A model generated the notes under the pieces. That model was not told where the DNA came from. It did not search any database and saw nothing but the letters and a program-made list of their open reading frames with translations. A stretch of DNA of 64,000 nucleotides from Prevotella sp. GTDB lineage: Bacteria; Bacteroidota; Bacteroidia; Bacteroidales; Bacteroidaceae. The stretch lies in contig JAFZUS010000019.1 in assembly GCA_017618275.1 (NCBI GenBank), forward strand, positions 1 through 64,000. The letters are read 5' to 3'. Below, one piece after another: positions 8,321 to 17,102 of the stretch (within the stretch, counting starts at the first letter, position 1; each line of letters begins with the position of its first letter). Position numbers and translations under genes: made by a program.

Positions 8321-9924
8321 ATATAACCTGGTTGTGGTGTAACCTACGGGGTATCCGCTGGAACACGGCGGTGCGCATCGTGGTTGGTATCGGGCAAATC
8401 GCGCTCGGTCTGTTGATGGTGTGGCTCAGTCGGCTGTTCATCGACGAGACCATCCGCACGGGCTCGACCGACGATGTGCTGCGGATGGTGGCGTGGCTGG
8501 TGCTGACGGTCGTGGGCGGTGTCGTACTGCGGCAATGTTACTTCTGGCTCACCACGACGGCCAGCATCCGACAGACCAACGCCCTGCGCCTCAAGATCTT
8601 CAGCAGCCTCTTTCGCCGACAACTCTATACCGGTCAGGAAATGCACTCAGGCGACGTGACCTCGCGCCTGGCAAAGGACATCGAACAGGTGAGCACCACG
8701 ACCACCGACACGTTGCCGCAGATGGTGATCACGATGGTACAACTCTGCGGATCCTTCCTGTTGATGCGGTGGTTCGACAAGCGGTTGGCCTGGGCCCTGC
8801 TGTTGCTGACACCCCTGGCCATCGTCTTCGGCAAACTCATTGCCCGTAGGCTGCGACAGATGACGCTCGACATCCGACAGGACGAGAGTCGCATCCAGAT
8901 GCAGGTGCAGGAGGGCATGGAGCACAACGCCGTGTTGCGCTCCTTAGGCTCGGAGCAATGGGTGACCGGTCGCCTCGACACGATGCAGCAGCGGTGGCGC
9001 GGCAATGTGATGCGGCGGCTGCGGTTTACCATTGTCATCAGACTCATCATGGGCTGCGTCTTCGGCTTGGGTTATCTGTTGGCCTTCGTCTGGGGCGGTC
9101 TGCAACTGCGCTCGGGCGCTATCACCTTTGGTGTGATGACCTCGTTCCTGCAACTCGTCGGCATGATCCAGCATCCCATCCTCCAGTTGCTCAATATGGT
9201 GCCTTCGGTGATCCACACCACTGCCAGCATCGACCGCCTCGAAGAACTCAGTTCCTCTGTCCTGCCGAATTCTGTTCTGCCGAATTCGAAATCCGGCAGT
9301 AATCAACATAGCGACGGTGTTATCCGCTTCGACGACGTGTCGTTCCGCTACGCCACGGGCGACAGGGAGATCCTTTCGCACTTCACCCACGACTTCAAGG
9401 CCGGTACGAAGACCGCCATCATGGGTGAGACTGGTATCGGCAAGACCACGCTCTTCCGACTGATCCTCGGTTTTATCGAGCCCACCAGCGGACGGGTGGA
9501 GGTAAGCGGAGAACCGTGCTTCGTGCCGCAGGGAAACACATTGATGAGCGGCACCATCCGATACAACCTGCAACTGGCCAAGCCCGATGCCACCGACGAT
9601 GAACTGCATGAGGTGCTGCATATCGCCTGTGCCGACTTCGTCAACGACCTGTCCGACGGCATAGACACCGAACTCGCAGAGCGTGGTGGCGGACTCAGCG
9701 AGGGACAGGCCCAGCGCATTGCCATCGCACGTGGACTGCTGCATCCGGGCAGCATCCTCCTGCTCGACGAGATCAGCAGTTCGCTCGACGAACCCACCGA
9801 GCGCGAACTCTACCGTCGTCTCTTCGTTGCCTACCCCGACAGGACCATGCTCTTCATCACCCATCGTCCTACCGTCACCGAACAATGTGACGAGGTAGTC
9901 AACATCGCGAAAAATCTCAAATAA
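8314..9924 (+). CDS. ABC exporter, fused membrane and ATPase domains
   Basis: This 536-aa half-transporter has an N-terminal membrane domain (about five or six segments, residues 15-300) and a C-terminal nucleotide-binding domain with Walker A GETGIGKTT, signature LSEGQ and Walker B SILLLDEISSS. It is the export arm of the kinase/peptidase/PqqD set, most likely moving a processed peptide, and would work as a homodimer. The linker between the domains (about residues 313-330) is written by an imperfect inverted repeat, CTGCCGAATTC...CCGGCAG, that adds a VLPNSVLPNS stutter. There is no N-terminal C39 peptidase domain, consistent with the separate S24/S26 enzyme doing the cleavage. Confidence 0.85.
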   Translation: MHYITWLWCNLRGIRWNTAVRIVVGIGQIALGLLMVWLSRLFIDETIRTGSTDDVLRMVAWLVLTVVGGVVLRQCYFWLTTTASIRQTNALRLKIFSSLFRRQLYTGQEMHSGDVTSRLAKDIEQVSTTTTDTLPQMVITMVQLCGSFLLMRWFDKRLAWALLLLTPLAIVFGKLIARRLRQMTLDIRQDESRIQMQVQEGMEHNAVLRSLGSEQWVTGRLDTMQQRWRGNVMRRLRFTIVIRLIMGCVFGLGYLLAFVWGGLQLRSGAITFGVMTSFLQLVGMIQHPILQLLNMVPSVIHTTASIDRLEELSSSVLPNSVLPNSKSGSNQHSDGVIRFDDVSFRYATGDREILSHFTHDFKAGTKTAIMGETGIGKTTLFRLILGFIEPTSGRVEVSGEPCFVPQGNTLMSGTIRYNLQLAKPDATDDELHEVLHIACADFVNDLSDGIDTELAERGGGLSEGQAQRIAIARGLLHPGSILLLDEISSSLDEPTERELYRRLFVAYPDRTMLFITHRPTVTEQCDEVVNIAKNLK

Positions 9925-9936
9925 ATGCAGATTTTC

Positions 9937-9968
9937 TTTGCATTTCGCTCGTTTTTCACTACCTTTGC
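9937..9968 (+). promoter_or_regulatory. Promoter nearly abutting a start codon
   Basis: TTTG (9937-9940) and TACCTTTGC (9960-9968) with 19-bp spacing are a full consensus promoter. The expected transcription start is near 9974, so the mRNA would have almost no leader before ATG 9977. This also rules out the ATG at 9938, which lies upstream of the -7 box. Confidence 0.75.
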
Positions 9969-9976
9969 ACGCAATT

Positions 9977-10489
9977 ATGAAAGAAGTGATTGTTAAAGAC
10001 AGCAGGCTGCAACAGGCCGCAGGTGAGGGGATGGACGCCTTTGTAGGGGCGTTTGTCGGTGCTATCCGTGAGGCTATCGGCGGCGAGTTGACGGCTGAGA
10101 CGATGGCAGAACTGAATGCCGACCAGATCACGCTTCTGGCATGGGACATGCTGCATGAGGAGGTGATGGACGGCGGTTTTGTGCAGTTGATACACAACGG
10201 GTTGGGCGAGTTTATCTTCAAGAATCCGTTTGCCAAGGCCCTGAAACTGTGGGGCATGCGCGACTTGTCGAAACTGATCTACGAGGCGCACACGCTCTGG
10301 CTGAAGTATCGCGAGGACATCGAGAAGGACTGCACCGAGGAGGAGTTTATGGCGCTGTTTGAGAAGTTCCCCGAGTTTGACGACCTCGACGACAAGTTCG
10401 TGGAGAATGAGGAGGCGTGGACGGACGACATCGCGCACTACATCGACGACCATCTTGAGAATTTCGCAAAGATAGAAAAAAGTGAATAA
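9977..10489 (+). CDS. DUF4375 (DMP19-like) family protein
   Basis: This 170-aa acidic soluble protein starts at ATG 9977, chosen because the promoter -7 box overlaps the upstream frame. It has the DUF4375/DMP19 pattern of a conserved helical core around [17 protein letters not shown]. The family is of unknown role; the name comes from a DNA-mimic protein, but that activity is not shown for this branch. Its stop codon overlaps the GTG start of smpB by 8 bp. Confidence 0.6.
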   Translation: MKEVIVKDSRLQQAAGEGMDAFVGAFVGAIREAIGGELTAETMAELNADQITLLAWDMLHEEVMDGGFVQLIHNGLGEFIFKNPFAKALKLWGMRDLSKLIYEAHTLWLKYREDIEKDCTEEEFMALFEKFPEFDDLDDKFVENEEAWTDDIAHYIDDHLENFAKIEKSE

Positions 10490-10964
10490 GACAGAAGAAC
10501 TGCTGAGGAAGAAAAGCCCAGTACAGATAAAGAACAAGAAGGCCTCGTTTGAGTATTTCTTCATCGAGACCTTTACTGCCGGCATCGTGCTGACGGGGAC
10601 GGAGATCAAGAGCATCCGTCTCGGCAAGGCGAGTTTGGTGGATACCTACTGCACCGTGATCAACGGCGAGTTGTGGGTGAAGGGGATGAATATCAGTCCC
10701 TATTTCTACGGCTCGTACAACAACCATGAGATGAAGCGCGACCGGAAACTGCTGTTGACGAAGCGTGAGATAAGACAGTTGGAGAGTGCCACGAAACAGA
10801 CGGGTTATACGATTGTGCCTCTCCTCGTGTTTATCGACGAGAAGGGTCGTGCGAAGATGGATATCGCCCTCTGCAAGGGTAAGAAGGAGTTCGACAAGCG
10901 TCAGACGCTGAAGGAGAAGGAGGACCGGCGCGAGATGGACAGAGTGATGAAAATGAGAAGGTGA
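10482..10964 (+). CDS. smpB: SsrA-binding protein SmpB
   Basis: The 160-aa product contains the SmpB beta-barrel motifs ([36 protein letters not shown]) and the basic C-terminal tail ending [17 protein letters not shown] that reads the empty mRNA channel. SmpB delivers tmRNA to stalled ribosomes in trans-translation. The start is GTG, overlapping the previous stop. The last codons and the stop are embedded in a GAGAAGGTGAG repeat that leads into metH. Confidence 0.95.
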   Translation: MNKTEELLRKKSPVQIKNKKASFEYFFIETFTAGIVLTGTEIKSIRLGKASLVDTYCTVINGELWVKGMNISPYFYGSYNNHEMKRDRKLLLTKREIRQLESATKQTGYTIVPLLVFIDEKGRAKMDIALCKGKKEFDKRQTLKEKEDRREMDRVMKMRR

Positions 10965-10966
10965 GA

Positions 10967-11033
10967 AAATCGCGATTAAGCGAGAGCAGAGCCAAGCGTG
11001 CTTGAGTTATGCCGAGCGTGAGCGATTTGGACG
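10967..11033 (+). repeat. Dispersed palindromic repeat, copy 1
   Basis: AAATCGC at the left end pairs with GCGATTT at the right end, around a core containing AAGCGAGAGC, a central AAGCGTGCTT near-palindrome and GCCGAGCGTGAG. A second copy sits at 52391-52452 after nadE. The element fills the smpB-metH gap. Confidence 0.7.
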
Positions 11034-11049
11034 AAGTCAAAGTGAGAAA

Positions 11050-13911
11050 GTGAGAAGACTTAACGAGATAATAAGGGAGAGGGTCTTGGTGCTCGATGGG
11101 GCGATGGGAACGATGATTCAGGCATACAACTTGTCTGAAGCGGATTTCCGTGGGGAGCGGTTCGGCGACTTCCAAGGACAGATGAAGGGCAATAACGATG
11201 TGCTCAACTTGACCCGTCCCGACGTGATTGCCGATATCCACCGCCGTTACTTAGAGGCGGGTGCCGACATCATCGAGACCAACACCTTCAGTAGCCAGCG
11301 TATCAGCGAGGCCGACTATCAGTTGGAGGACTGTGCGAGGGAGATGGCGCTCGAAGGGGCGCGGATCGCCCGTAGGGAGGCCGACAAATACACGACAGAA
11401 GAAAAACCCCGCTTTGTGGCGGGTTCGATAGGGCCAACGAACAAGACCCTCTCGATGTCGCCCGACGTGAGTAATCCTGCGGCCCGTGAACTGACCTACG
11501 ACGAGTTGCTGGGTGCCTATATGGAACAGGTGGACGCACTCGTGGAGGGTGGGGTGGATGCCCTGTTGATAGAGACCATCTTCGACTCGTTGAACGCCAA
11601 GTGCTGTATCAATGCGGCCATGCGGGTGATGCAGCAACGGGGTATAGAACTGCCCATCATGCTCTCCGTCACCATCAGCGACCTGGCGGGGCGTACGCTC
11701 TCCGGACAGACGTTGGAGGCTTTCCTGGCCAGCGTGAGTACCTATCCCGTCTTCTCTATCGGACTGAACTGTTCGTTTGGTGCCACCCAGATGAAACCCT
11801 ATCTGCGTGAACTGGCAAGGAAGGCACCTTATTATATCTCGTGTTACCCGAATGCCGGTCTGCCCAATGCCTTGGGACTCTACGACGAGACGGCAGAGAC
11901 GATGGCGCCGAAGATGGCAGAACTCGTCGATGAGGGACTCGTAAACATCATCGGCGGCTGTTGCGGTACGACGGATGCGTTTATCCGTGCCTACGGGCCG
12001 TTGGTTCGAGGAGTGAGGAGTGAGGAGGGTGGAGTGAGAGTACCTGTAGAGTGGAAAAAACCTCATGTTCCAGTGGAGAAACCTCAGGATATGTGGCTTT
12101 CTGGTCTCGAACTCCTCACTCCACGCTCCACAACCTTCACCAACGTTGGTGAACGTTGTAACGTGGCCGGATCGCGAAAGTTCCTGCGACTGATCAAGGA
12201 GCGGAACTACGACGAGGCCGTGACCATCGCCCGCAAACAGGTGGAGGACGGAGCCTTAGTGATAGACATCAATATGGACGACGGACTGCTCGACGCCAAG
12301 CAGGAGATGCAGACCTTCCTCAATATGATTGCCGCTGAGCCCGACATTGCCAAGGTGCCTGTGATGATCGACTCTTCCGACTGGGAGGTGATCAAGGCCG
12401 GTCTGAAGTGCGTGCAGGGCAAGAGCATCATCAACTCCATCTCGTTGAAGGAGGGCGAGGCGAAGTTCATAGCCCATGCCGAGGATGCCATGCGCTACGG
12501 GGCTGCCGTGGTGGTGATGTGCTTCGACGAGGAGGGACAGGCCACCAGTTACGAACGACGGATAGAGATAGCCCAGCGGGCTTACAAGATACTGACCGAA
12601 CGGGTGGGGATGAATCCGTTGGATATCATCTTCGACCCCAATATCCTTGCCATTGCCACAGGTATGGAAGAGCATGATGCCTATGCTGCCGACTTCATCC
12701 GTGCGACGGAATGGATACGCAAGAACCTGCCCGGCGCACACGTCAGCGGGGGTGTCAGCAACCTGAGTTTCTCGTTCCGAGGGAATAACTATATCCGTGA
12801 GGCCATGCATGCCGTCTTCCTCTATCACGCCATCAAGGCGGGTATGGACTTCGGTATTGTAAACCCCTCAACACGAGTGATATACTCAGATATCCCTGAA
12901 GAACAACTGCAGACGATTGAGGATGCCATCCTGTATCGCAGGAAGGATGCCTCGGAGCGGTTGATAGAACTTGCTAATTTAATTAGTAATGAGAAATTAG
13001 TAATTAGTAATTATGATTACACCAAGGGCGAGAGTAACCTAGCCAAGGAGGGCGTGCAAGGTAATCATAATTCTTGCGTCCCTTCGGTAGCAAGCGGCAA
13101 AGCCGAGTCTTCATTACTCATTACTCATTACTCATTAGAAGAGCGTTTGCAAAACGCTCTGATCAAGGGTATCGGCGATAACCTGGAGGCCGACCTGAAG
13201 GAGGCCTTGGAAAAATATCCCCATGCGGTGGATATCATCGAAGGGCCGCTGATGGCGGGCATGAATACCGTCGGCAAACTGTTTGGCGAAGGCAAGATGT
13301 TTCTGCCGCAGGTGGTGAAGACCGCCCGTACGATGAAACAGGCCGTGAGTATTCTCCAGCCTTTTATCGAAGCCGACAAGAAAGAAGGTGGCAAGAGTGC
13401 GGGTAAGGTGCTGTTGGCTACTGTCAAGGGCGACGTACACGACATCGGCAAGAACATCGTCAGCGTGGTGATGGCCTGCAACGGCTATGAGGTCATCGAC
13501 ATGGGTGTGATGGTGCCTGCGGAGCAGATTGTCCGCAAGGCTCAGGAAGAGCATGTAGATATGATTGGTCTGAGCGGTCTGATTACGCCGAGTCTGGAGG
13601 AGATGGTGAATGTGGCTTCAGAACTGAAGAAGGCCGGTTTGCAGATACCGATTATGATTGGTGGCGCCACGACCAGCGAACTGCATGTGGCCCTGAAGAT
13701 CGCGCCCGTCTATGGCGGTCCTGTGGTGTGGATGAAGGATGCCTCGCAGAATGCCCTTGTAGCCGCCAAACTGATGACGGAGGAAGAGACCGTAGAGCGT
13801 GAACTCGACGAGAAATACGAACATCTGCGCGAGGAATACCAGCAGGAACAGCAACAACTGCTCTCGTTGGAGGAGGCCAGAAAAAACAAACCGAACTTAT
13901 GGGAAGAATAA
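11050..13911 (+). CDS. metH: Cobalamin-dependent methionine synthase, no reactivation domain
   Basis: MetH transfers methyl from methyltetrahydrofolate via cobalamin to homocysteine. Domains in order: homocysteine-binding barrel (LDGAMGTMIQ; Zn-ligand segment GGCCGT), pterin-binding barrel (NVGERCNVAGSRKF onward), B12-binding cap and Rossmann domain with DVHDIGKNIV. At 953 residues it ends after the B12 domain, so the C-terminal AdoMet reactivation domain of E. coli MetH is absent, as is usual in Bacteroidales. The GTG at 11050 is preferred because the upstream TTG frame would translate a dispersed repeat. Two in-frame repeat insertions disrupt linkers: a GAGGAGTGAG stutter near 12007-12050 and a 165-bp AT-rich element at 12973-13137 between the pterin and B12 domains. 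Confidence 0.92.
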   Translation: MRRLNEIIRERVLVLDGAMGTMIQAYNLSEADFRGERFGDFQGQMKGNNDVLNLTRPDVIADIHRRYLEAGADIIETNTFSSQRISEADYQLEDCAREMALEGARIARREADKYTTEEKPRFVAGSIGPTNKTLSMSPDVSNPAARELTYDELLGAYMEQVDALVEGGVDALLIETIFDSLNAKCCINAAMRVMQQRGIELPIMLSVTISDLAGRTLSGQTLEAFLASVSTYPVFSIGLNCSFGATQMKPYLRELARKAPYYISCYPNAGLPNALGLYDETAETMAPKMAELVDEGLVNIIGGCCGTTDAFIRAYGPLVRGVRSEEGGVRVPVEWKKPHVPVEKPQDMWLSGLELLTPRSTTFTNVGERCNVAGSRKFLRLIKERNYDEAVTIARKQVEDGALVIDINMDDGLLDAKQEMQTFLNMIAAEPDIAKVPVMIDSSDWEVIKAGLKCVQGKSIINSISLKEGEAKFIAHAEDAMRYGAAVVVMCFDEEGQATSYERRIEIAQRAYKILTERVGMNPLDIIFDPNILAIATGMEEHDAYAADFIRATEWIRKNLPGAHVSGGVSNLSFSFRGNNYIREAMHAVFLYHAIKAGMDFGIVNPSTRVIYSDIPEEQLQTIEDAILYRRKDASERLIELANLISNEKLVISNYDYTKGESNLAKEGVQGNHNSCVPSVASGKAESSLLITHYSLEERLQNALIKGIGDNLEADLKEALEKYPHAVDIIEGPLMAGMNTVGKLFGEGKMFLPQVVKTARTMKQAVSILQPFIEADKKEGGKSAGKVLLATVKGDVHDIGKNIVSVVMACNGYEVIDMGVMVPAEQIVRKAQEEHVDMIGLSGLITPSLEEMVNVASELKKAGLQIPIMIGGATTSELHVALKIAPVYGGPVVWMKDASQNALVAAKLMTEEETVERELDEKYEHLREEYQQEQQQLLSLEEARKNKPNLWEE
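12007..12136 (+). repeat. Inverted GAGGAGTGAG / CTCCTCACTC repeats in metH
   Basis: A GAGGAGTGAGGAGTGAGGAG stutter around 12009-12045 and its inverse CTCCTCACTCCACGCTCCAC near 12111-12131 flank about 70 bp of native metH sequence in the linker between the two barrels. The left arm adds extra residues (VRSEEGGVRV type) relative to the expected linker, all in frame. Confidence 0.65.
12973..13138 (+). repeat. Miniature inverted-repeat element in frame in metH
   Basis: The segment is bounded by TTAGTAATGAG-type units on the left and CTCATTACTCATTA-type units on the right, with a nested perfect pair AATTATGATTAC / GTAATCATAATT. It inserts about 55 residues between SERLIELAN and EERLQNALIKG without breaking the frame. 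No transposase is encoded. Confidence 0.75.
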
Positions 13912-13934
13912 AAAATATCATATAAAGAAACAGA

Positions 13935-15416
13935 ATGAAGAAGACCATATTGATTTTGTTGGCCTTGGTGCTGACAGTTGCGACAGAAGCCCAGAAACGG
14001 GAGATGCGCGGGGCGTGGATCCAATGTGTGAACGGACAGTTCCAGGGCATGGGGACGGAGAAGATGCAGCAGACGCTGACCTACCAACTCGACGAGTTGC
14101 AGAAGGACGGAGTGAATACCATCATCTTCCAGGTGCGTCCGGAGTGCGATGCGCTCTACGAGAGTAAACTGGAACCCTGGAGCCGTTTCCTGACAGGCAA
14201 GCAGGGGCAGGCTCCGAGTCCCTATTGGGATCCTCTGCAATGGATGATCACCGAGTGCCACAAGCGGGGCATGGAACTGCATGCGTGGATCAATCCCTAT
14301 CGTGCGAAGACAAAGACCACGAAGCAGTTGGCCTCCAACCATATCGCCGTGCGCAAGCCCATGAGTTGTTTCTCGTACGACGACCTCTTCATCCTGAATC
14401 CGGGCCTTCCCGAGAACCGCGACTATATCTGTGAGGTGGCGAAGGATATCGTCAGCCGCTACGATGTGGACGGTATCCACATGGACGACTACTTCTATCC
14501 CTATCCCGTGAAGGGTGAGAATATCCCCGACGACGAGCAGTTCAGACAGTATAATAATGGTATCAAGGACATAGGCGACTGGCGCAGATACAACGTGAAC
14601 CTGTTTATCGAGCAGTTCTATAAGACTATCCACGCCACGAAGCCCTGGGTGAAGGTGGGTATCTCGCCCTTCGGCATCTACCGTAACAAGAAGAGTTCGC
14701 CAATCGGCAGCGAGACCAACGGCACGCAGAATTACGACGACCTCTATGCCGACATCCTGTTGTGGGTGAACAACGGCTGGCTCGACTACAACGTGCCGCA
14801 GATCTATTGGGAGATCGGCAACAAGGCCGCCGACTATGAGACGCTAATTATATGGTGGAGTCAGCATGCCTCAGGTCGTCCCCTGATTATCGGCGAGGAT
14901 GTGGAGCGGACGGTGAAATATCCTGATCCGCAGAATGCCAACAGTCACCAGTTGCCTGCCAAGATGCGTCTGCACCGTCAGTTGCCAGCCGTCAAGGGAA
15001 CGGTCCTCTGGTATGCCAAGGCTGCCGTCGACAATGTGGGTAACTACGGCACAGCCCTCAGGAACAGTTACTGGCGCTATCCTGCCTTGCAGCCCTCGAT
15101 GTCGTTTATCAGCGACAAGGCTCCGAAGAAGGTGACAAAGGTAAAACCGATATGGACGAGCGACGGTTATGTGTTGTTCTGGACGGCCCCGAAGGGTAAG
15201 GACTGGCAGGATACGGCCGATAAGTATGTCGTCTATCGTTTCGCTCCTGGTGAGAAGGTGGATACCAGCGACCCCTCGAAGATTGTCGCCATCACCGCCA
15301 CCACCTATTATAAGTTGCCTTACGCAGACGGCAAGAAGAAATATACTTATGTGGTAAGTGCCCTCAACCGTTTGCAGAACGAGAGTAAGATCGTCAAAAA
15401 GAAGGTCAAGTTATGA
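13935..15416 (+). CDS. Exported glycosyl-hydrolase-like family 10 (GHL10/DUF187) protein
   Basis: The 493-aa protein has a signal peptide (MKKTILILLALVLTVATEA) and the GHL10 fold of YngK-type proteins: REMRGAWIQCV at the start, QVRPECDALYES, LHAWINPYRAK and the acidic GIHMDDYFYPY segment that probably carries a catalytic carboxylate. A C-terminal fibronectin-III-like domain occupies about residues 400-493. Family members are thought to act on envelope or extracellular polysaccharide, but the substrate is not established. It overlaps the next lipoprotein gene by 4 bp, suggesting a shared envelope role. Confidence 0.8.
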   Translation: MKKTILILLALVLTVATEAQKREMRGAWIQCVNGQFQGMGTEKMQQTLTYQLDELQKDGVNTIIFQVRPECDALYESKLEPWSRFLTGKQGQAPSPYWDPLQWMITECHKRGMELHAWINPYRAKTKTTKQLASNHIAVRKPMSCFSYDDLFILNPGLPENRDYICEVAKDIVSRYDVDGIHMDDYFYPYPVKGENIPDDEQFRQYNNGIKDIGDWRRYNVNLFIEQFYKTIHATKPWVKVGISPFGIYRNKKSSPIGSETNGTQNYDDLYADILLWVNNGWLDYNVPQIYWEIGNKAADYETLIIWWSQHASGRPLIIGEDVERTVKYPDPQNANSHQLPAKMRLHRQLPAVKGTVLWYAKAAVDNVGNYGTALRNSYWRYPALQPSMSFISDKAPKKVTKVKPIWTSDGYVLFWTAPKGKDWQDTADKYVVYRFAPGEKVDTSDPSKIVAITATTYYKLPYADGKKKYTYVVSALNRLQNESKIVKKKVKL

Positions 15417-16075
15417 AAAAGAGTGTTTTTGGCATCGTGGTGCTGGCTGTGCTGGCGTTAGGAGCCTGTAAGAATCGTGGTCTGTCGCCGGAACAGATGC
15501 AGCATAAACTTGACAGTATCGCCAAGTTGGAGGCTAAGGAGAAACTGGAGGCGCAGGGCATCCATCTGGACCGTGACGTCAGTCCCGTGCAGTTGTTCTA
15601 CGACAGTCTGGGCATCCAGACATTACCCATCCGTTTTTCAGAGGACTACGTGAAGTTCCTGCCGGGCTATAAGGTGGTGCCTGCCGAACTGGCCTCGTTT
15701 ATGGGTTTGGAAGGTCGTATCGAGCCGAAGGCCATCTCCATCCCGGAGACGGCAGGTGCACGACTGATGATCCTGGCTGCCGACGAGGGCGACGGCCTCT
15801 ATTCACTCTGGCTCTATTCGCTCGACGATGAGTATATGCCCGTCGACAAACTGTGTCTCTACGCCACCAGCAAGGAGGATGCCAAGGAGAATGAACTGGC
15901 CGATCCTGAGGATCAGTTGATTCAGGACTTTGTCATCACCAGTGACTACGAGATTCGTCTGACGGATTATTCTGGCAAGTTCAAGGCTGAGGTGCAAAGG
16001 GTCTATCATATCGATCCTTCCCGTCATTTCGAGGAAGACGATGAGATAGACTATGAAGACAAGCCGCTGTTTTAG
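15413..16075 (+). CDS. Lipoprotein of unknown function
   Basis: The 220-aa product starts MKKSVFGIVVLAVLALGACKN, a lipoprotein signal with LGAC lipobox, so it is membrane anchored. The rest is acidic and probably beta-rich, without a family I recognise. Coupling (ATGA overlap) to the GHL10 gene suggests both act in the envelope. Its stop codon overlaps the stop of a convergent gene by 4 bp. Confidence 0.7.
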   Translation: MKKSVFGIVVLAVLALGACKNRGLSPEQMQHKLDSIAKLEAKEKLEAQGIHLDRDVSPVQLFYDSLGIQTLPIRFSEDYVKFLPGYKVVPAELASFMGLEGRIEPKAISIPETAGARLMILAADEGDGLYSLWLYSLDDEYMPVDKLCLYATSKEDAKENELADPEDQLIQDFVITSDYEIRLTDYSGKFKAEVQRVYHIDPSRHFEEDDEIDYEDKPLF

Positions 16076-16512
16076 TCGGCCAGCAGTTTGTCGAGGAAAT
16101 CGTCGAGGTCTTTGTCAAGGCCTTCCATCAGGTCGGGGTCGATGATGACGACATCATCGTCGACGACAAACAGTTCTGCGATGGATTCCTTGTCGTCGTC
16201 TTCCAGCACGAACGAGTAGGGCTTGAGGATCGACATGTTCTCTATGATCTGCTTCTGCTTGTCGAGACACCTGCGCAGCACAGGGACGATCTGCTCATAG
16301 AAATCGTCGTCCTTATTGTCTATCCATTGCTCAACGATGCATCTGTTGAGTTCGTTGTCGTCATCGTCGAAGGCCATCAGTTCGCCCGACTCCTGAGTGA
16401 CGCGGAGATGGATGTCTGTCATCTGCGTTGCCTCGTCAGTCTTGGGGAACTTTTCGCTTATCTTGCGGATAGCGCGTTCAATCTGCTGGAGTGTCTGTTC
16501 TGTCGCTTTCAT
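16072..16512 (-). CDS. Hypothetical acidic protein
   Basis: The start at 16512 (MKATEQTLQQIERA) gives 146 aa and leaves an 18-nt leader after a TACTTTTGT -7 box at 16536-16544; the longer upstream frame would overlap that promoter. The protein is very acidic with a helical N-terminus, DDDDNE segments and a C-terminal helix ending DKLLAD. I do not recognise the family. It is convergent with and overlaps the lipoprotein gene. Confidence 0.6.
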   Translation of the reverse strand: MKATEQTLQQIERAIRKISEKFPKTDEATQMTDIHLRVTQESGELMAFDDDDNELNRCIVEQWIDNKDDDFYEQIVPVLRRCLDKQKQIIENMSILKPYSFVLEDDDKESIAELFVVDDDVVIIDPDLMEGLDKDLDDFLDKLLAD

Positions 16513-16628
16513 CTTTCTAGTGTCGCAATTACGGCACAAAAGTATAAAAAATCTCCGAAACAACAAACGATTACGACTTTTTTTTGAAAATATTCTTAAT
16601 ACTTAATCTCTAATTCCTGATTTATTCG

Positions 16629-16637
16629 TACCTTTGC
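16629..16637 (+). promoter_or_regulatory. -7 box upstream of rseC-rnf
   Basis: TACCTTTGC ends 27 bp before the rseC ATG and is the only strong promoter-like site before the rnf genes, which follow with short gaps. A clear -33 TTTG is not visible at the right distance. Confidence 0.6.
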
Positions 16638-16664
16638 ACATCGTTAGGTCTACAGAAGAATTCC

Positions 16665-17075
16665 ATGAGCAGTAAGATCTCACATTCGGGTGTTGTTGAC
16701 AGTATCGAGGGCGATTGTGTCAAGGTGCGTATCCTCCAGACTTCTGCCTGTGCGGCCTGTAAGGTGGCCGGTCATTGCAATGCCTCGGAATCGAAGGAGA
16801 AGATCGTGGATGTATTTTGCTGTGACACAGCAAAGTACAGGGCAGGACAGGAGGTGACGGTATGGGCCTCGCGCGAGGTGGCCAACAAGGCGTTGCTGCT
16901 GGGTTTCGGACTGCCGTTCCTGTTGCTCATAACTGTGCTGGTGGTGGGCTTGTACCTGACGGATAACGAAGGTGTGGCAGCCTTGGTGTCTTTGGGATCA
17001 TTGCTGCCTTATTATTTCCTGCTTTGGTTGTGTCGTAAAAGCATCCGCCAGCAGGTGTCCTTCCAAATAGAATAG
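16665..17075 (+). CDS. rseC: RseC/MucC-like protein
   Basis: The 136-aa protein has a Cys-rich N-terminus (SACAACKVAGHC, a probable Fe-S or metal site), a short beta domain and two transmembrane helices (about residues 75-95 and 102-122). RseC family members are linked to Rnf/Rsx complexes that reduce SoxR or regulate envelope stress, and in Bacteroidota the gene usually leads the rnf operon, as here (27 bp before rnfB). Confidence 0.85.
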   Translation: MSSKISHSGVVDSIEGDCVKVRILQTSACAACKVAGHCNASESKEKIVDVFCCDTAKYRAGQEVTVWASREVANKALLLGFGLPFLLLITVLVVGLYLTDNEGVAALVSLGSLLPYYFLLWLCRKSIRQQVSFQIE

Positions 17076-17102
17076 GAGTAAGAACAAAAACGAAATAGGT
17101 TT

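Noticed and set aside
8944..10257. 437-codon minus-strand open frame opposite the ABC transporter
   Set aside because: Antisense shadow of an intact ABC transporter with clear Walker and signature motifs; it also crosses a promoter and a second gene.
11050..13911. metH as a truncated or broken gene because it lacks the AdoMet domain
   Set aside because: All three catalytic modules are intact, and MetH without the reactivation domain is usual in Bacteroidales.
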